Origin: Dillenia suffruticosa
Lineage: Eukaryota; Streptophyta; Magnoliopsida; Dilleniales; Dilleniaceae
Direction of reading: 5' to 3'
Length of the DNA: 64,000 bases
NCBI GenBank assembly: GCA_033439265.1
Contig: JAVTVX010000018.1
Coordinates: 9,904,501-9,968,500, forward strand
Shown piece after piece: positions 48,413-60,298 of this stretch (its first letter is position 1; every line of letters begins with the position of its first letter). Both the position numbers and the translations under genes were made by a program. The notes below the pieces were generated by a model. The model saw only the letters and a list, made by a program, of their open reading frames with translations, did not search any database and had not been told where the DNA came from.

Positions 48413-48655
48413 GATTTAGCGACGAAAATTTCAGACAAATTCATCGTTAAAATTTTTAGTGGCGGATTTCGTAACGAAAATTTTTTCGTCGCTAATAACG
48501 CGTCACAAAAATTTAGCTACGAAAGTGGCAGATTCGTTGCCAATTTAGCGATAAAAAATTTTTCAATGCAAAATTTAGCGACAGATTTCTTTCTGTTGCT
48601 AAATTTAGCGATGGATTAGTTTTTCCGTCGCTAAATTTAGCGATGGATCTGAAAA
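48405..48655. repeat. CACTA left subterminal repeats
   Basis: Repeated units such as TTAGCGACGAAA (48417), TTCGTCGCTAA (48486), TTTAGCGACAGATT (48576) and CCGTCGCTAAATTTAGCGAT (48627) in both orientations. The same motif fills the other end of the element. Confidence 0.8.
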
Positions 48656-49149
48656 TTAAAAAAAATTTTTGTTATTTTTCATATTTTTGCCTATAAAAAA
48701 AATGTTGTCCCTGTTCAACAAATATAAATCTGATAATAATCAATATCTTTTGGAATATCTAATCCAATAAAATCAATCATCCAATCCAATATTATTTGGA
48801 ATTCAACTAATAAGTCATCAATATCCAATTCAAGCAATAAACCATTGACATCCATCCAAAATATCTAAAAATTTTTCAATCCAAGCAACATAGATATCGA
48901 ATTCCAAAATGTCAATAACATCGGATAGGGATCTAATCAATAGACCATGTTCATAAATTTTTGTATATATAACAAAATGTTAATAAGAACAAAATCAAAT
49001 AAATATAAATATAGTCAAATATCTAACATCCAAAAAGATAGTAATAATAACATCAATATCGTCATCCAATAATATCCAACGAGCAACCGTTAGTCATTAT
49101 CCCAGTCTTCATTATCGGGGTCATCAGTATGAGGTATAGAAGGGGGAAC

Positions 49150-52100
49150 CTAACTCTGCGAGGAAAGAAACTGACTTGCATCCAATTTGAGGTGTTGTAA
49201 AATAAGTTGTTGCGTTAGCTCAAGCGATTGTTTGATTTCTTTGATTTCTTTGATTTCTTCGTCTTTCTTTGCAAGTTGCGCTTTGATTTCTTTGTCTTTC
49301 ATTGCAAGTTGAGCTTTGAGGTTAAGCACTTCTTGATCTAGTTGCATTTCTTTTCTTGAAGCAATCGTGGTGGACGAAGATGGGTCTGGTGTGTACATTC
49401 TACTCAACTATCCCATCCCAAGTATTCTTTCCCTTTTTATCCCACCAGATGCCTCTAACCACAAAGTCATACTATCAACAGATGGCTCAGATGAGCCATC
49501 ATTATCAGCACTACTCGAATTAGTCAGCAGAAATTCATTATATTTTTCCTGCATTAATATGACGGAAATCAAAACAAAAGTACAATAAAACAGTAAAAGT
49601 AAACAATTACAAGGTCATGAATTCAACTAAATGCAAGAAAAGTGGCCTTGGTAGCTGTCTGTCTTGCATTTAATGAACAAATGATGTATATATGTGTTTC
49701 TAGACATCATTCTACTACTTTGATTACATATATCAATAAGAATAAAGCATATATCAATAAGAATAAAGCAGTAAGAATTACAATGTTTTTATCTCAGTAC
49801 AATATGCTTGATTATTCTATTGCTTTGCAACTGCATACTTGGTATCCCCCTGGTCTCCGCCCAAAAGAGGAAAAAAAATGGCTAAGGCAAACAAAACTAT
49901 GCTTCTCAACATGATTTAGGTCAAAACTATGCATTTGGGAGAAAGTATAAAGAGATGGAACACGAAGAGAGGGGGAGAGAGGGAGAGAGAGAGGTGATCA
50001 AGTGATACGGGGAGGAAAGACAAAAAAGAAGATCAAACGAGATGGAAAAGAATATGGGAGAGAGAAAAGGGTATTCTTATTGAGTAATTATTTGTATATT
50101 GTAAAAAAATCATTTTTCGAAATGAAAAATTGTTCTCTCCAATTAATTTTCAAAGGGCATGATGTGGAAGTGCTAATATTTTTTCATCTAATCAAAGGAT
50201 TTTTTTAATCACTAAATTAATTATTTAATAGAAATAAAAAAATACTCATATTTTATAATAAAAATCTAAAATAATCAAATATGTTATTATTAATTATAAG
50301 ATAAATAATATAAAAATTATAACTATAATTAAATAAACAAATTAAATATGAAAAATATAAAAATATAAAAATATAAAAATATAAAAATTGTTATGTAAAT
50401 ATTAATTAATTTAATTTTTTTAAACTTTTAAAAACAAGGAATCCCTAGTGCAGAAGAAGTTAAAATGTACAATGCCAGCTCCTGTATACTCGGCCCACTA
50501 AGGTGTGTCCCATCACAACCTTGACAGTAATACTTCCCCTTTGAACCGGACGGTTGAATGTGACAGAGAGAAAGTAAAAATAAAATTTTTTTTATAAAGA
50601 TTTAAATTATAATTATATTAATGATTTTTATAAAATCTAAAATGGTACAAAAATATTAATTAAACATTTGTCAAGACGATCTTGCGATGCCCTTTAAACA
50701 AATTGATAAATAACACAAAAAATATTTAAAAAAGTTTCAAAGATGGCCATGATATAGAGAAAATGGTCATCTTGTACCAAGTTTAGAATAGTAAATTCAA
50801 ATCAAACTATATGGGACCCAAAAATGTTTTTCAAAGTAGATAAAATCGAAGATGGCCATACAGATCAATATGGCCTTTGCAAGTATAGGTACAAATTGGA
50901 ACTAAAAATGATCAAAACCATAATGGATGGATAGTCCACATATCAGAATCAAAATTGAAACCAGGGTGGCAGTGTGCTCCTTCATTTAGCTCATTTATAC
51001 GAGGTACATAATTTGCTTGACTAAATCTATTCTAGCACTTGTATGTGCTTGTGTCAAAGAGATTATCAATTTTTCCTTATTTCTTTTTTTTAAGTAGAGA
51101 GAGAACATAGATTACCCAACTTAAACAACTACTTCTTTTGGGCAGGTTGTAGAGTTCTGTTACCAATGAATATTAGGAAAATGAAAACATCAAGGCTAAA
51201 ACTTAACAACAAAAGGAGATTGTTAACAGTTTACATGCAATTCATGAACAAGCAGATCAGACTTATAAATGTACACACTGCTGCACTATCAGAAAAAATT
51301 TTTGACCTAATCATCCGCTCCTTTGCTGCTGTTACAATGATAGGCTATTTTATCTATGATTGACCTAGCCAGTAGCTGTATGTGCATGTCAGAAAACACT
51401 GTATGTGCATGTCAAACATATGTCCACATTTCACTGTATGTGCATGTCCACATTAAACTAACATAAGTGCATGTCAATAGCATTCTTTACTAAACATATG
51501 TCAGCAATACAAATTTTACCTATACAAAATTCAAAATTATAATGTATACTTGGGAGAGGGAAGACCCATTTAGATTATATCATATTGTATTAAAAAAGGG
51601 AGAAAAAAATAGATGCATGTAGAGTATATTTATTGGAAAGATAACGTGTAAGAGAAGGAGAAATCTAGGCCAGCGTAGCCAGTGTAAGCACATCAAGTCA
51701 TGGAATTGCAATTTTAATTTTCAAAATTGGTCAATTACATACCGATATTGCTTTTACTCTCTCCCACTCGAAGTGTTGTCCTTTTGAAATGTGCGCTCAA
51801 AAGTGTCGATATATGATTGCTCAGATCCCCTTTCCTTAGCCTATAAAAAATTTTAAAAAATATCATTCATAGTTACGAATAATGAAATAGTAAAAAAAGA
51901 ATTAATTGAATTAAATAAAAATATAAGTGTTTTAAATAGTTACCAATCTTTTTCTATGTTCATCGACATTAATTGACCCCCGCGTAAGTGGCCGACGCTT
52001 GCCCGGAATTACAAGATCTGTTCCTTTTATTCTGCTCACTTCTTTTTTTGCTCTTGTCGGACTCCCAAATTGCCAATATTCTTACCCAATTTTCCTCTGT

Positions 52101-52840
52101 GATGTAATTCGGTTTCGTCTGATTTGTTTTGGCTTTGTTGATCACATTTCGAATGTGATCACCAGCTTTCTTTTTGAAAATTCTTCTTATCTCAGTCTTT
52201 TCTGATTCATCCCAACTAAATCTCCGTTGCAATAAATAAAAAAACAATTAACTTTATTAAAACATGAACTTTAATTGATGTATCAATTGAAAGATAAAAT
52301 TTACTTTAAATTCTCTCCACCATAAGTCCTTTGTTTCATTCTTCGTGCTTAAGTAATTTATCGATATCTCTCCCCAGTGGTTATTAACAATTTTATTTAT
52401 AATACGCATCACATATACTGGATTTGAAAATCTAGATATGAACAATTTACAAATGAGCAAAGGTAAATAAATAAAATAATTTAAAGAACCATATATATAA
52501 ATAAAATAATCAAATTAAGTGGAATTTTAAAATTAAATACTTAAGAATCTTCACAAGCGGATATGATGTTTCGCCTATCCTCTATACTTGTATCACCCAC
52601 ATCATTTGATTATTGCACTAAAGGTGCAACTAAAGAAGATGGGGCTAAAGCATAAGGACTGGGGAAAGGGGATGGCGAAGGGGAAAGGGAAGGGGAAGTG
52701 CTTGATCTTCCTTGTGAAGTTTGAACGTGTCCTCCACGTTTATAATAACAAGCATAAATGTTAGACAAACGATGAAAATAACAATTGCATGTTTTAACAC
52801 TACATAAGAAAGGGTATGAAGAACTTACCATATTCAAACT
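49150..52840 (-). pseudogene. CACTA second gene (Transposase_24/TNPA-like), multi-exon, probably decayed
   Basis: Minus-strand pieces in order: a Ser/Pro-rich N-terminal segment (52837-52620), KDLWWREFKVNF (near 52310), RRFSWDESEKTEIRRIFKKK through ENWVRILAIWESDKSKKRSEQNK (52220-52020), QSYIDTFERTFQKD (near 51800), and WLEASGGIKRERILGMG (near 49460-49410). A heptad-like coiled coil rich in KDKEIKAQLAKKDEEIKE follows (49340-49240). This order fits the plant Ptta/En/Spm Transposase_24 family, the second, DNA-binding protein of CACTA elements. A stop follows the GIKRERILGMG segment, and the exon between 51760 and 49590 is unclear. Introns cannot be fully defined. Confidence 0.65.
51376..51475. 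repeat. Short interspersed direct repeats, CTGTATGTGCATGTC
   Basis: CTGTATGTGCATGTC occurs three times and a partial AAGTGCATGTCA once within about 100 bases, inside the CACTA element between the parts of its second gene. Confidence 0.8.
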
Positions 52841-53299
52841 TTCGTAGTTGACAAAATATCACCAAGAGTCCAACTACAAGACCCGTATTATCTACAAAAA
52901 GAAAGCAAAGTATTAGGTTAGGGATGCCAACATGGTTTCAAGTTAGAGAAATACAAATTTAGTGAATGAAAAAAGTATAAGCATGTGTGTAGATAAATAA
53001 AGAAATAATGTATAATAAAGACAATTGTATCATAAGGAAGCAAAATGAAATCGGAAAATATTTAATAAATACAAATGTATTACATTGAGCATATCTATGT
53101 GTGTACAAAATTAAACTTACCCAGTATCAAAAATCAAAATCTTCATTGTCATCTCCACTGTCACATTCATCTCCATCTCTATCTCCATCCTCATCCTAAT
53201 CCTCATTATCTGTCTAAAAATCTAATTTTTCATTGTCATCCCCATAAATTTCATTTGGATCCACATCTATAATTGCTCCACATGGATCTCGTAAAGTTA

Positions 53300-56200
53300 G
53301 AATGTCATATTCCTCTATTTGAATCGTGTTAGTAACTTTTTTCTTGTTGATATGCTATATCAACCCAATGCTCTTCGATTTTTTTCCATGCTTTTGTTTT
53401 ATATACAACCCACCAATCAGTTTTGTCACGTTTCAAACTAGAATATGATACATAATATACTTGAATTCCTTGTTATGCCAATACAAATGGTTCATATTTC
53501 TTATACTTCTTCTTATGATTTATTTCAACCAAATTATACTTGGGATGCACCTTCATCCCTTTGATGGGGTCAAACCAATTGCACTTAGATAATACCACTA
53601 GCAATTCTGCTCCAAAATACTCTATCTCTATGATTTCATCTAATAAACTATAAAAATCATCTTTTACACTTCTATTATTGGATGACCAAACACATACTCC
53701 ACTATTCATTGTGGTTTTTCCAATTCCATATTCTTGGGTGTGAAAATTAAACCTATTTATAAAATATGCTGTCCAAGTTCGTACAAATTAATTTGGACCC
53801 CATGATAGATGATATAACAATCTTTGTTCAACTTGTTCATCATTGCCATGAACCTAAAGGAAAGTGACCAAACTATTATTGTTAAGTGATTATAAAAATA
53901 AAATACAATGGGAACTTCGTATATAGGTAACTTACATATGTTTTGAACCATGTTGCAAATTCCTCGTTGCACAGACGATCAAACTCCTTGTCAGGCAGTT
54001 CTGAAAATGAGTTTTGAAAAATCTTATCATAAAATACCACTTATATATTACATAAATTTTTGATCCAGACAAAATACATATGTTTGCAACTGTATACTTA
54101 CTCGAAATATGGTCTCACTTCTGAACGGTTCAATAAAATATATGTATGGGCTGCTTGAAATTCTTGACCAGTTAAATATCTTCCCTTACATGTCCCATTA
54201 GGTCGATCAAGATAATTGAAAATAGAAAATGACGAAAAATTAGGATTGAGGATCGATAGGGCGCTCATCATTTCTTTCTGCTCTTCACCTCTTGCACTGT
54301 ACGTGAGGCTCTATGATACAAACGTTATCATTTCCTTCACAATATATGTATTAACAATAGAAATTTCGACCCATGTCTTATTTTTCACTTTTTTCTTCAA
54401 ATAATATAAAAATCTAATTGTAATAAAAAAAAGAAGATTATAAAAGGAAATCTATAAAGAAGTATAATTTTGAAACAAATGAGATAAATATTTCACCTCT
54501 CAAATGGATACATCTATCGAAATTGAACGGGACCTGCAACTTTGGCCTTATAAGGCAAGTGAACTAATAAATATTCCATTGAATCAAAAAACGATAGAGG
54601 AAATATCCTTTCTAAGTTGCAAAGAATAAGTAGAATATCTCTCTCTAGTTTCTCCATGTGTGATATGTTTAACACTGTTGAACAAATGTCATGGGAAAAA
54701 ATACTCAACTCTGTAATGACACCCCAGACAAAATTTGGTAAAAGTTTTTTAAATACAATTGGAGTTAGTCTTTCCCTAAATATGTGATAATCATGACTCT
54801 TCAAATCTGTCAACTTGCATTCCTTCAAATTGACACATCTCCCAAGGTTTGAAGCATATCCATCAGAAAACCACACAAATTTCAACCACTCACAAACAAT
54901 GCGTCTCTGATCCTTGTTCAATGTATAAACTGCCTTCGGCTTTGGTCTCTCACTACTTGCATCCACATCTAGTGCAGACTGATTACAAACAAGTCTTATA
55001 TCTTTTCTTGCACCCAAGTTATCTTCTGTTTTTTTAGAAATATCCATGATAGTATTTATGACATTATCAAAAACATTCTTTTCAACATGCATCACATCAA
55101 GATTATGATGAAGCAGATAGATTTTTCAATATGATAAATCCCAAAATATACTCTGTTTCGTCCATTTATGCATACTTCCATACCCAACAGTCGTACCATG
55201 AGGGTTTTTAATAGCAGATGGAAAGTTATGCACTCATTCCCAAATTTAATTACCAGTCAATCTCAAGGGTGGAGGTGCTTTTTCAACCCTATTTTTTATG
55301 AACTCAACTTTATTTCTTCTGAATAAATGATTTAGTGGCAAAAATTGTCTATGACAATCAAAATAGCTCGTCTTCGTACCATATTTTAATCTGAATGATT
55401 CTGATCTCTCCATACATATCAGACATCCTAAGATCCTAGCTGTACTCCATTCAGATAGTATGCCATAAGCTGGAAAATCATTTATCATCCAAATAAGAGT
55501 AGCCTTCATTAGAAAGCTCTGATCAGAATGGACATCATATGTACGAACACTTTCATCCCATAGTTATTTTAACTCTGCAATTAGTGGCTACATATAAATA
55601 TCTATTAATTTTTTTGGATTTTGTGGGCCAGGCCCGATCAACGTCAGAAACGTATACGGTATTTTCATACACATATTAGGGGGAAGATTGTATGAAGTTA
55701 AGATAACTGACAAACATGAATAAGTTTTTCCCGATTTGCCAAATGGAACAAAACCAGCAGCACAAAGACCAATCTAATGTTTCAAGGCTTTTTTGCAAAC
55801 TCAAGATATATTCTATCAAAATGTTTCCATACCTATGCATCTAAAGGATGACACATTAGACCCTCTTTTGTTTGATGGTTTGCATGTCATGTTATGTGTT
55901 CAGCAGTGGCCTTAGATGCATAAAGCCTTTGCAATCGAGGGGTTAAGGGCAAATAAAACATTTGCTTGTATGGTTTTCGCTTGTTACGAGCTGTTCTCCT
56001 ACTACTCTTGTACCTACATTGGTTACAAAATTTACAAAATTCTATATTTTCATAATCTCTCCAGTATAACATAAACCCTGACTACATACATCAATTCTTA
56101 CTACTGGGAGACCCAAGTCTTTCACTAACTTTTCATATCGTAAAGATTACTTGGCATGATATGATCACGAGACAATATTTCTCGAATTACTTCAACAAAA

Positions 56201-56769
56201 TCATTAAAGCATTCCTCAGACACATCATATTTTGTCTTGATATTTAACAATCTTGCCGTCACTAATAACTTAGTGTGACTGTCACAACCTTCCCACAAAG
56301 GTTCATTTGCAGTTTTCAACACTTCCCCAAATTGATTAGACAAAAAAGTCTCATTATTTGTATTCTCATCAACACCTATTATTTCTACCTCCTGCAATAG
56401 TTCTGCATAACTAGTATATACTTGTTCAAATATTGGAGTAGAACTAGTACTTGCATGGTTCGATTGTAAAACAAAATTATCACCAGTTGCATCAATTACC
56501 GTTCTCTGATATGGGTTTAAATAATCGTAATTATAGTAATTCGGAGTAAAACCAAATCTACAAAGATGTTCCCTAACGTTATCACACACATGAAACTTAC
56601 CATTACTACATTTCCTACAAGGATACCTTACTTTATTTCCATCCATGAACTCAACTTTACTACTAGCGAAATCCAAAAATTGTTCTAACCCAATACGAAA
56701 CTCATCGGTCAATCCTCGACGATTAGATAAATTCTTATCATGCATCCACACTCTATCACTTTGCATCAT
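53300..56769 (-). pseudogene. CACTA transposase (tnp2/TNPD-like), decayed
   Basis: Domains in order on the minus strand. A transposase-associated N-terminal domain (56769-56125): VWMHDKNLSNR, VRYPCRKCSNGKFHVCDNV, REHLCRFGFTPNYYNYDY. Then CKFCNQCRYKS (near 56030), the tnp2 core IWMINDFPAYGILS with CLICMERSESFRLKYG and YFDCHRQFLPLNHLFRRNK (55500-55320). Then MHVEKNVFDNVINTIMDI (55090), DGYASNLGRCVNLKECKL and FFDSMEYLLVHLPYKAKVAG (to 54514), a probable small intron, KKKVKNKTWVE, and a DUF4216-like end with NSGVCVWSSNN, KYNLVEINHKKKYKKYEPF and DKTDWWVVYKTKAWK (to about 53370). Several stops and shifts between the blocks show it is inactive. Family role: cut-and-paste excision and insertion by binding the element ends. 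Confidence 0.85.
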
Positions 56770-56799
56770 CTGTCTCTACAAATTAAAAAAACAAAAGCT

Positions 56800-59480
56800 T
56801 TAAGAAGATGCAAAAGACTTATATGTAATAAAATTCTTTTCAAATGCATAACAAATGATGATGACGTGATATAATTAAATGAACAATAATAATCATATAA
56901 TCAAATAAATTAAATTTGACATTTCTCTGTTACTTGTAGGTCTCCTTTTTTATGTCCCCTCTTTCATGCAACACATTATAATAATAGAGATGAAGTTAAA
57001 TTTAAATTCAATTGCCACATTATTCATATATTAGTCAAAAGTAATGCTTCCAATGCCAAACATTTATCTATAATCTTCTATTTTTTTTTTTGTAACTTGA
57101 CCATCCGGTATCCGGAGCTTGCACAATGATTATAATTCATTTAAAGGATCAATTCAAAGATACAACATGACTATCAGTGAGATCATCAGGGACTCAGGCA
57201 CTGCGATGTTAAACAGAACAACTGTATGATAGAAGAACTCACAACATCCAGGGATGGGCAGCAAGAAATGGTAGCAGCAGTAAATGAATATTCTTACCTT
57301 TTCTGGTACACTTGGCACAGAAAGTTAGACTTCCATATTGTTAGTTGCACACAATATACAAGCTGTAGAAAAATACAGATACAAATCTGTCATAATTAAA
57401 GCAATGAACCAAGAAATTTCTTCATGTGGATCCTTACAAGTTAATCTATGTCAAGCCTAGTATATCCAAAAAAATTTCTTCACACAACCTCCCAACCAAC
57501 AAAGTCATACAATATCACCTCTTTTGAAGGTATTGCACATGGTAGTTTTGAGAAAATAATAAAAAAGAAGACGACTCAAGGCTGGAGAAATGTTCTCCCT
57601 GGATAGGATAAAAAGAAAATTTGCACAATACAAAACAAACACTCCTACGGATACCATCATACAGTAGAGTTAAAAAGAGCTTCCTCTCATAGAACAAGCT
57701 TAAAAAGGCATTATACACTCTGTTTTAGAATAAGGTTATTACTCACTTGCTCATCTTCACACAAAAATGAACCTGTGCAGACCTATAGCACATGTAAAAG
57801 ACACATATGCTGTTAATACAATGTAAATGATGACTATGGACATATATGGGGATTGAGAATTTGAGAAAAATGGCTTACCCCGGTGCTGCTGTTGTAGAGT
57901 TGCAAACCTAATTCACCAACGGTCGAATATATTCTCAAAGCTTGCAGGGGAAAACAAGAATCAAATAAAAAAGCAAGAAACAAACAAATATCCCCATTTG
58001 TGACTTCCACCAATCGATAAAAATATAATACTTGTTTGATTTGCAAATGAACCTCCTTTGTTTGTCACTGTGGTTGGTATCTATATCCTTCTTTGTCTCT
58101 CTTTTTAAAATTTTTGATCTATTCTACATATTTATTGATTTATATAGTGGAGTTTGTTAATGATCGGCTATCATTTGAATTATATTAAAAAATATTTATT
58201 TATCGTATTAATTAGTATTGCTTCAGGTTACAAGAATACAAAGTAAATATTGTGTAAAAGTATAAAATAATATCTAAAAACAAAAGTAAGATAAAATGCA
58301 AAGAATTTGTGAAAAGAGAAATACAAAATTTACTATTTATTATTAATTCCTAATCTTGATCTTCCATTTTTAATCGAAAAATATGTCATAATGCATATGT
58401 GGCCATGGCAACACCATTTCGACTTTTATTTATTTTTAAACAAAAAGCATGTTACCAATGAGTTTTATAGATTATGTAATATGTTGGGGATTTCGTTTCA
58501 TCATGTCGTTGAATCTTTTATTTATTTCAATTGTTTTCCCATTTTGGTATACACATTTTTCTTTTTAGAATTATAACCATTATTGGACTTGAAAATAAAT
58601 ATAAAGCTTATTTATTAACTACACTAATACTAAAGACATAGAATATATTGTGATGCATGAAAGAAAATACCCACAATTAATCGAATCATCACCATAATTC
58701 ATAGATTTTGTATAAAATGTACGGAAAAAGTGGAGGAATGTATATGTTTCAAATGTGGGAATACAAAAAATGCGGTTTTAGTATAATAGAAAGCGTTGAT
58801 CTTTTTGATCCATGAATTTACTAAAGTGCTTTTATCTTCCCATTAAATGGAATTTGTCTTTACATTTTCTATAAATTTATCACATGCCAGTTTTTGACTA
58901 TGTATTTTACTCGGTCTTTGATAAGAAAACTACTATATAAAGTCATATTGGGTCTTTTTAGTCTTTACATGTTCGAAGTTCTCTTACACCATCTGAGTGA
59001 ATTTGTTAAGAGTTTAGAATAATTCAATTCTAGAGAAAAGGAAAAGCTGATTTTCAATGTTCAAAGGTATATTGATCAATTTCTGTTTATACACACACAC
59101 ACACACATATATATATGTGTGTGTGTGTGTGTGTTTGATTCTCCATGGTATGAACTTTTAGTATATTTATATAAAACAGAGAGAGATAGAGAGAGAGAGT
59201 TACTATTTCTAAGCGAACTTAAGAACAAATGATTTGACTGGGAATCAAAATTAGAAACATTGCAAATAGAAAGAGTTACTATTGGTAGTACCAATGTGCT
59301 GAAGAGGCTCCCGAGCAGGAAAGATAAGAATCAAGTGGATGACTTTTCAGAAACTTAAGATAAAATGACGTTGCTCTCAGAGGCATATTGTCGAACATAT
59401 TTCATGCGTTATTCATATACTTACCTTATTTACCACTAAACATCTTATCAGACCAATTGGATTGATTTATATTTCCATCC
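56800..59480. other. CACTA 5' internal region without recognisable coding sequence
   Basis: Lies upstream of the tnp2-type gene and probably contains its leader and introns. Short open frames on both strands match no family I know. It includes a perfect AC-TA-GT palindrome (59090-59134). Confidence 0.5.
59090..59134. repeat. (AC)n(TA)n(GT)n palindromic microsatellite
   Basis: A run of AC, then AT, then GT makes a perfect inverted repeat of about 45 bases that could form a hairpin. Compound microsatellites of this type are common and need no special function. Confidence 0.9.
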
Positions 59481-59496
59481 AAAACAATACAAAAGA

Positions 59497-59900
59497 TGAG
59501 GTGGAGAAGAGAAGAGAGAGGGAGAGAAGACGAACCTGAGAGATGAGCCAAAGAGAGAAAAGCCTTCGTCGATTTGTATGGAGACGAAGCTAAGAGACAA
59601 GGAGAGGGTAAAATGAAGAGAGAAGGCAGTGTATCAGTGAGTGGCGAATGAAAAAAGTCGAACCTAAATTGATGAAGAAACCATCAGATCAATGCTCTGC
59701 ATGCGAGAAAAGATAAAAAAAAAAGAGAAAGAAGATGAGGTCGAGAAGAGAAGAGAGAGGGAGAGAAGACGAACCTGAGAGATGAACCGAAGAGAGAAAA
59801 GCCTTCGTCGATTTGTATGGAGACGAGTCGTCCTTCATTGGTTTGTATGGAGATGAAGTTGAGAGATAGGGAGAGGGTGAGATGAAGAAAGAAGGCAGTG
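59497..59900. repeat. Purine-rich direct duplication inside the CACTA element
   Basis: GAGAAGACGAACCTGAGAGA followed by GAAAAGCCTTCGTCGATTTG occurs near 59523 and 59764. The shared block runs from about 59497 to 59633 and again from about 59734 to 59900. The second copy carries an extra inner duplication of TTTGTATGGAGA. The minus strand is pyrimidine-rich, like a leader before a promoter-proximal exon. Confidence 0.8.
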
Positions 59901-60010
59901 AAGTGAGAAGAGGGGGCAGAATGTGAATATTAGTATGCCCAGAATAACTGAACAGTCTAGCTTCGTAGCAGAATATCATCGGAATGGAATTCTATTTTCC
60001 TGCATGACTT

Positions 60011-60298
60011 TTAGACCCCGATTTCACTAATTTCCCTCTTAGACGGTTGCTGGTTGTGGGAGCTGCTTGCTGCGACAGTCGGCAAAGTCGAGCATATGGC
60101 AACAAGCGAAGATGCGATGAAGAGACGATTGTCAGGGATGAAGGATATGATGCGATGGAGAGAAGATGCAAGGCGGACCAAGCGGCTAGGGAAGTGGCGG
60201 CAAGACTTAGAAAGGTCGTGAAAGAGAAACGAAAATAAGAACAACCCTAAACTTTCAAGTTCGCGCTTAGCGACGGAGCGATGGATTATGAAATCCAT
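60011..60298 (-). other. Open frame beside the right subterminal repeats, possible 5' leader
   Basis: A 95-codon minus-strand frame starting at 60298, within the first 1.3 kb of the CACTA 5' end. Its sequence (Ser/Leu-rich) matches no family I recognise. It may be leader sequence of the transposon transcript rather than a real protein. Confidence 0.25.

Noticed and set aside
48405-48655. Regularly repeated short units as a CRISPR-like array
   Set aside because: The units occur in both orientations with irregular spacing at both ends of a CACTA transposon, and the DNA is plant nuclear.
54514-55095. A 193-codon open frame as a host gene
   Set aside because: It is the central part of the decayed tnp2-type transposase, with the same domain order before and after it.
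59090-59134. A hairpin as a terminator or structured RNA
   Set aside because: It is a compound AC/TA/GT microsatellite; the palindrome follows from its composition.
60011-60298. Captured host gene inside the CACTA element
   Set aside because: No recognisable host protein domain and no exon structure were seen, so it is left as an unidentified open frame.
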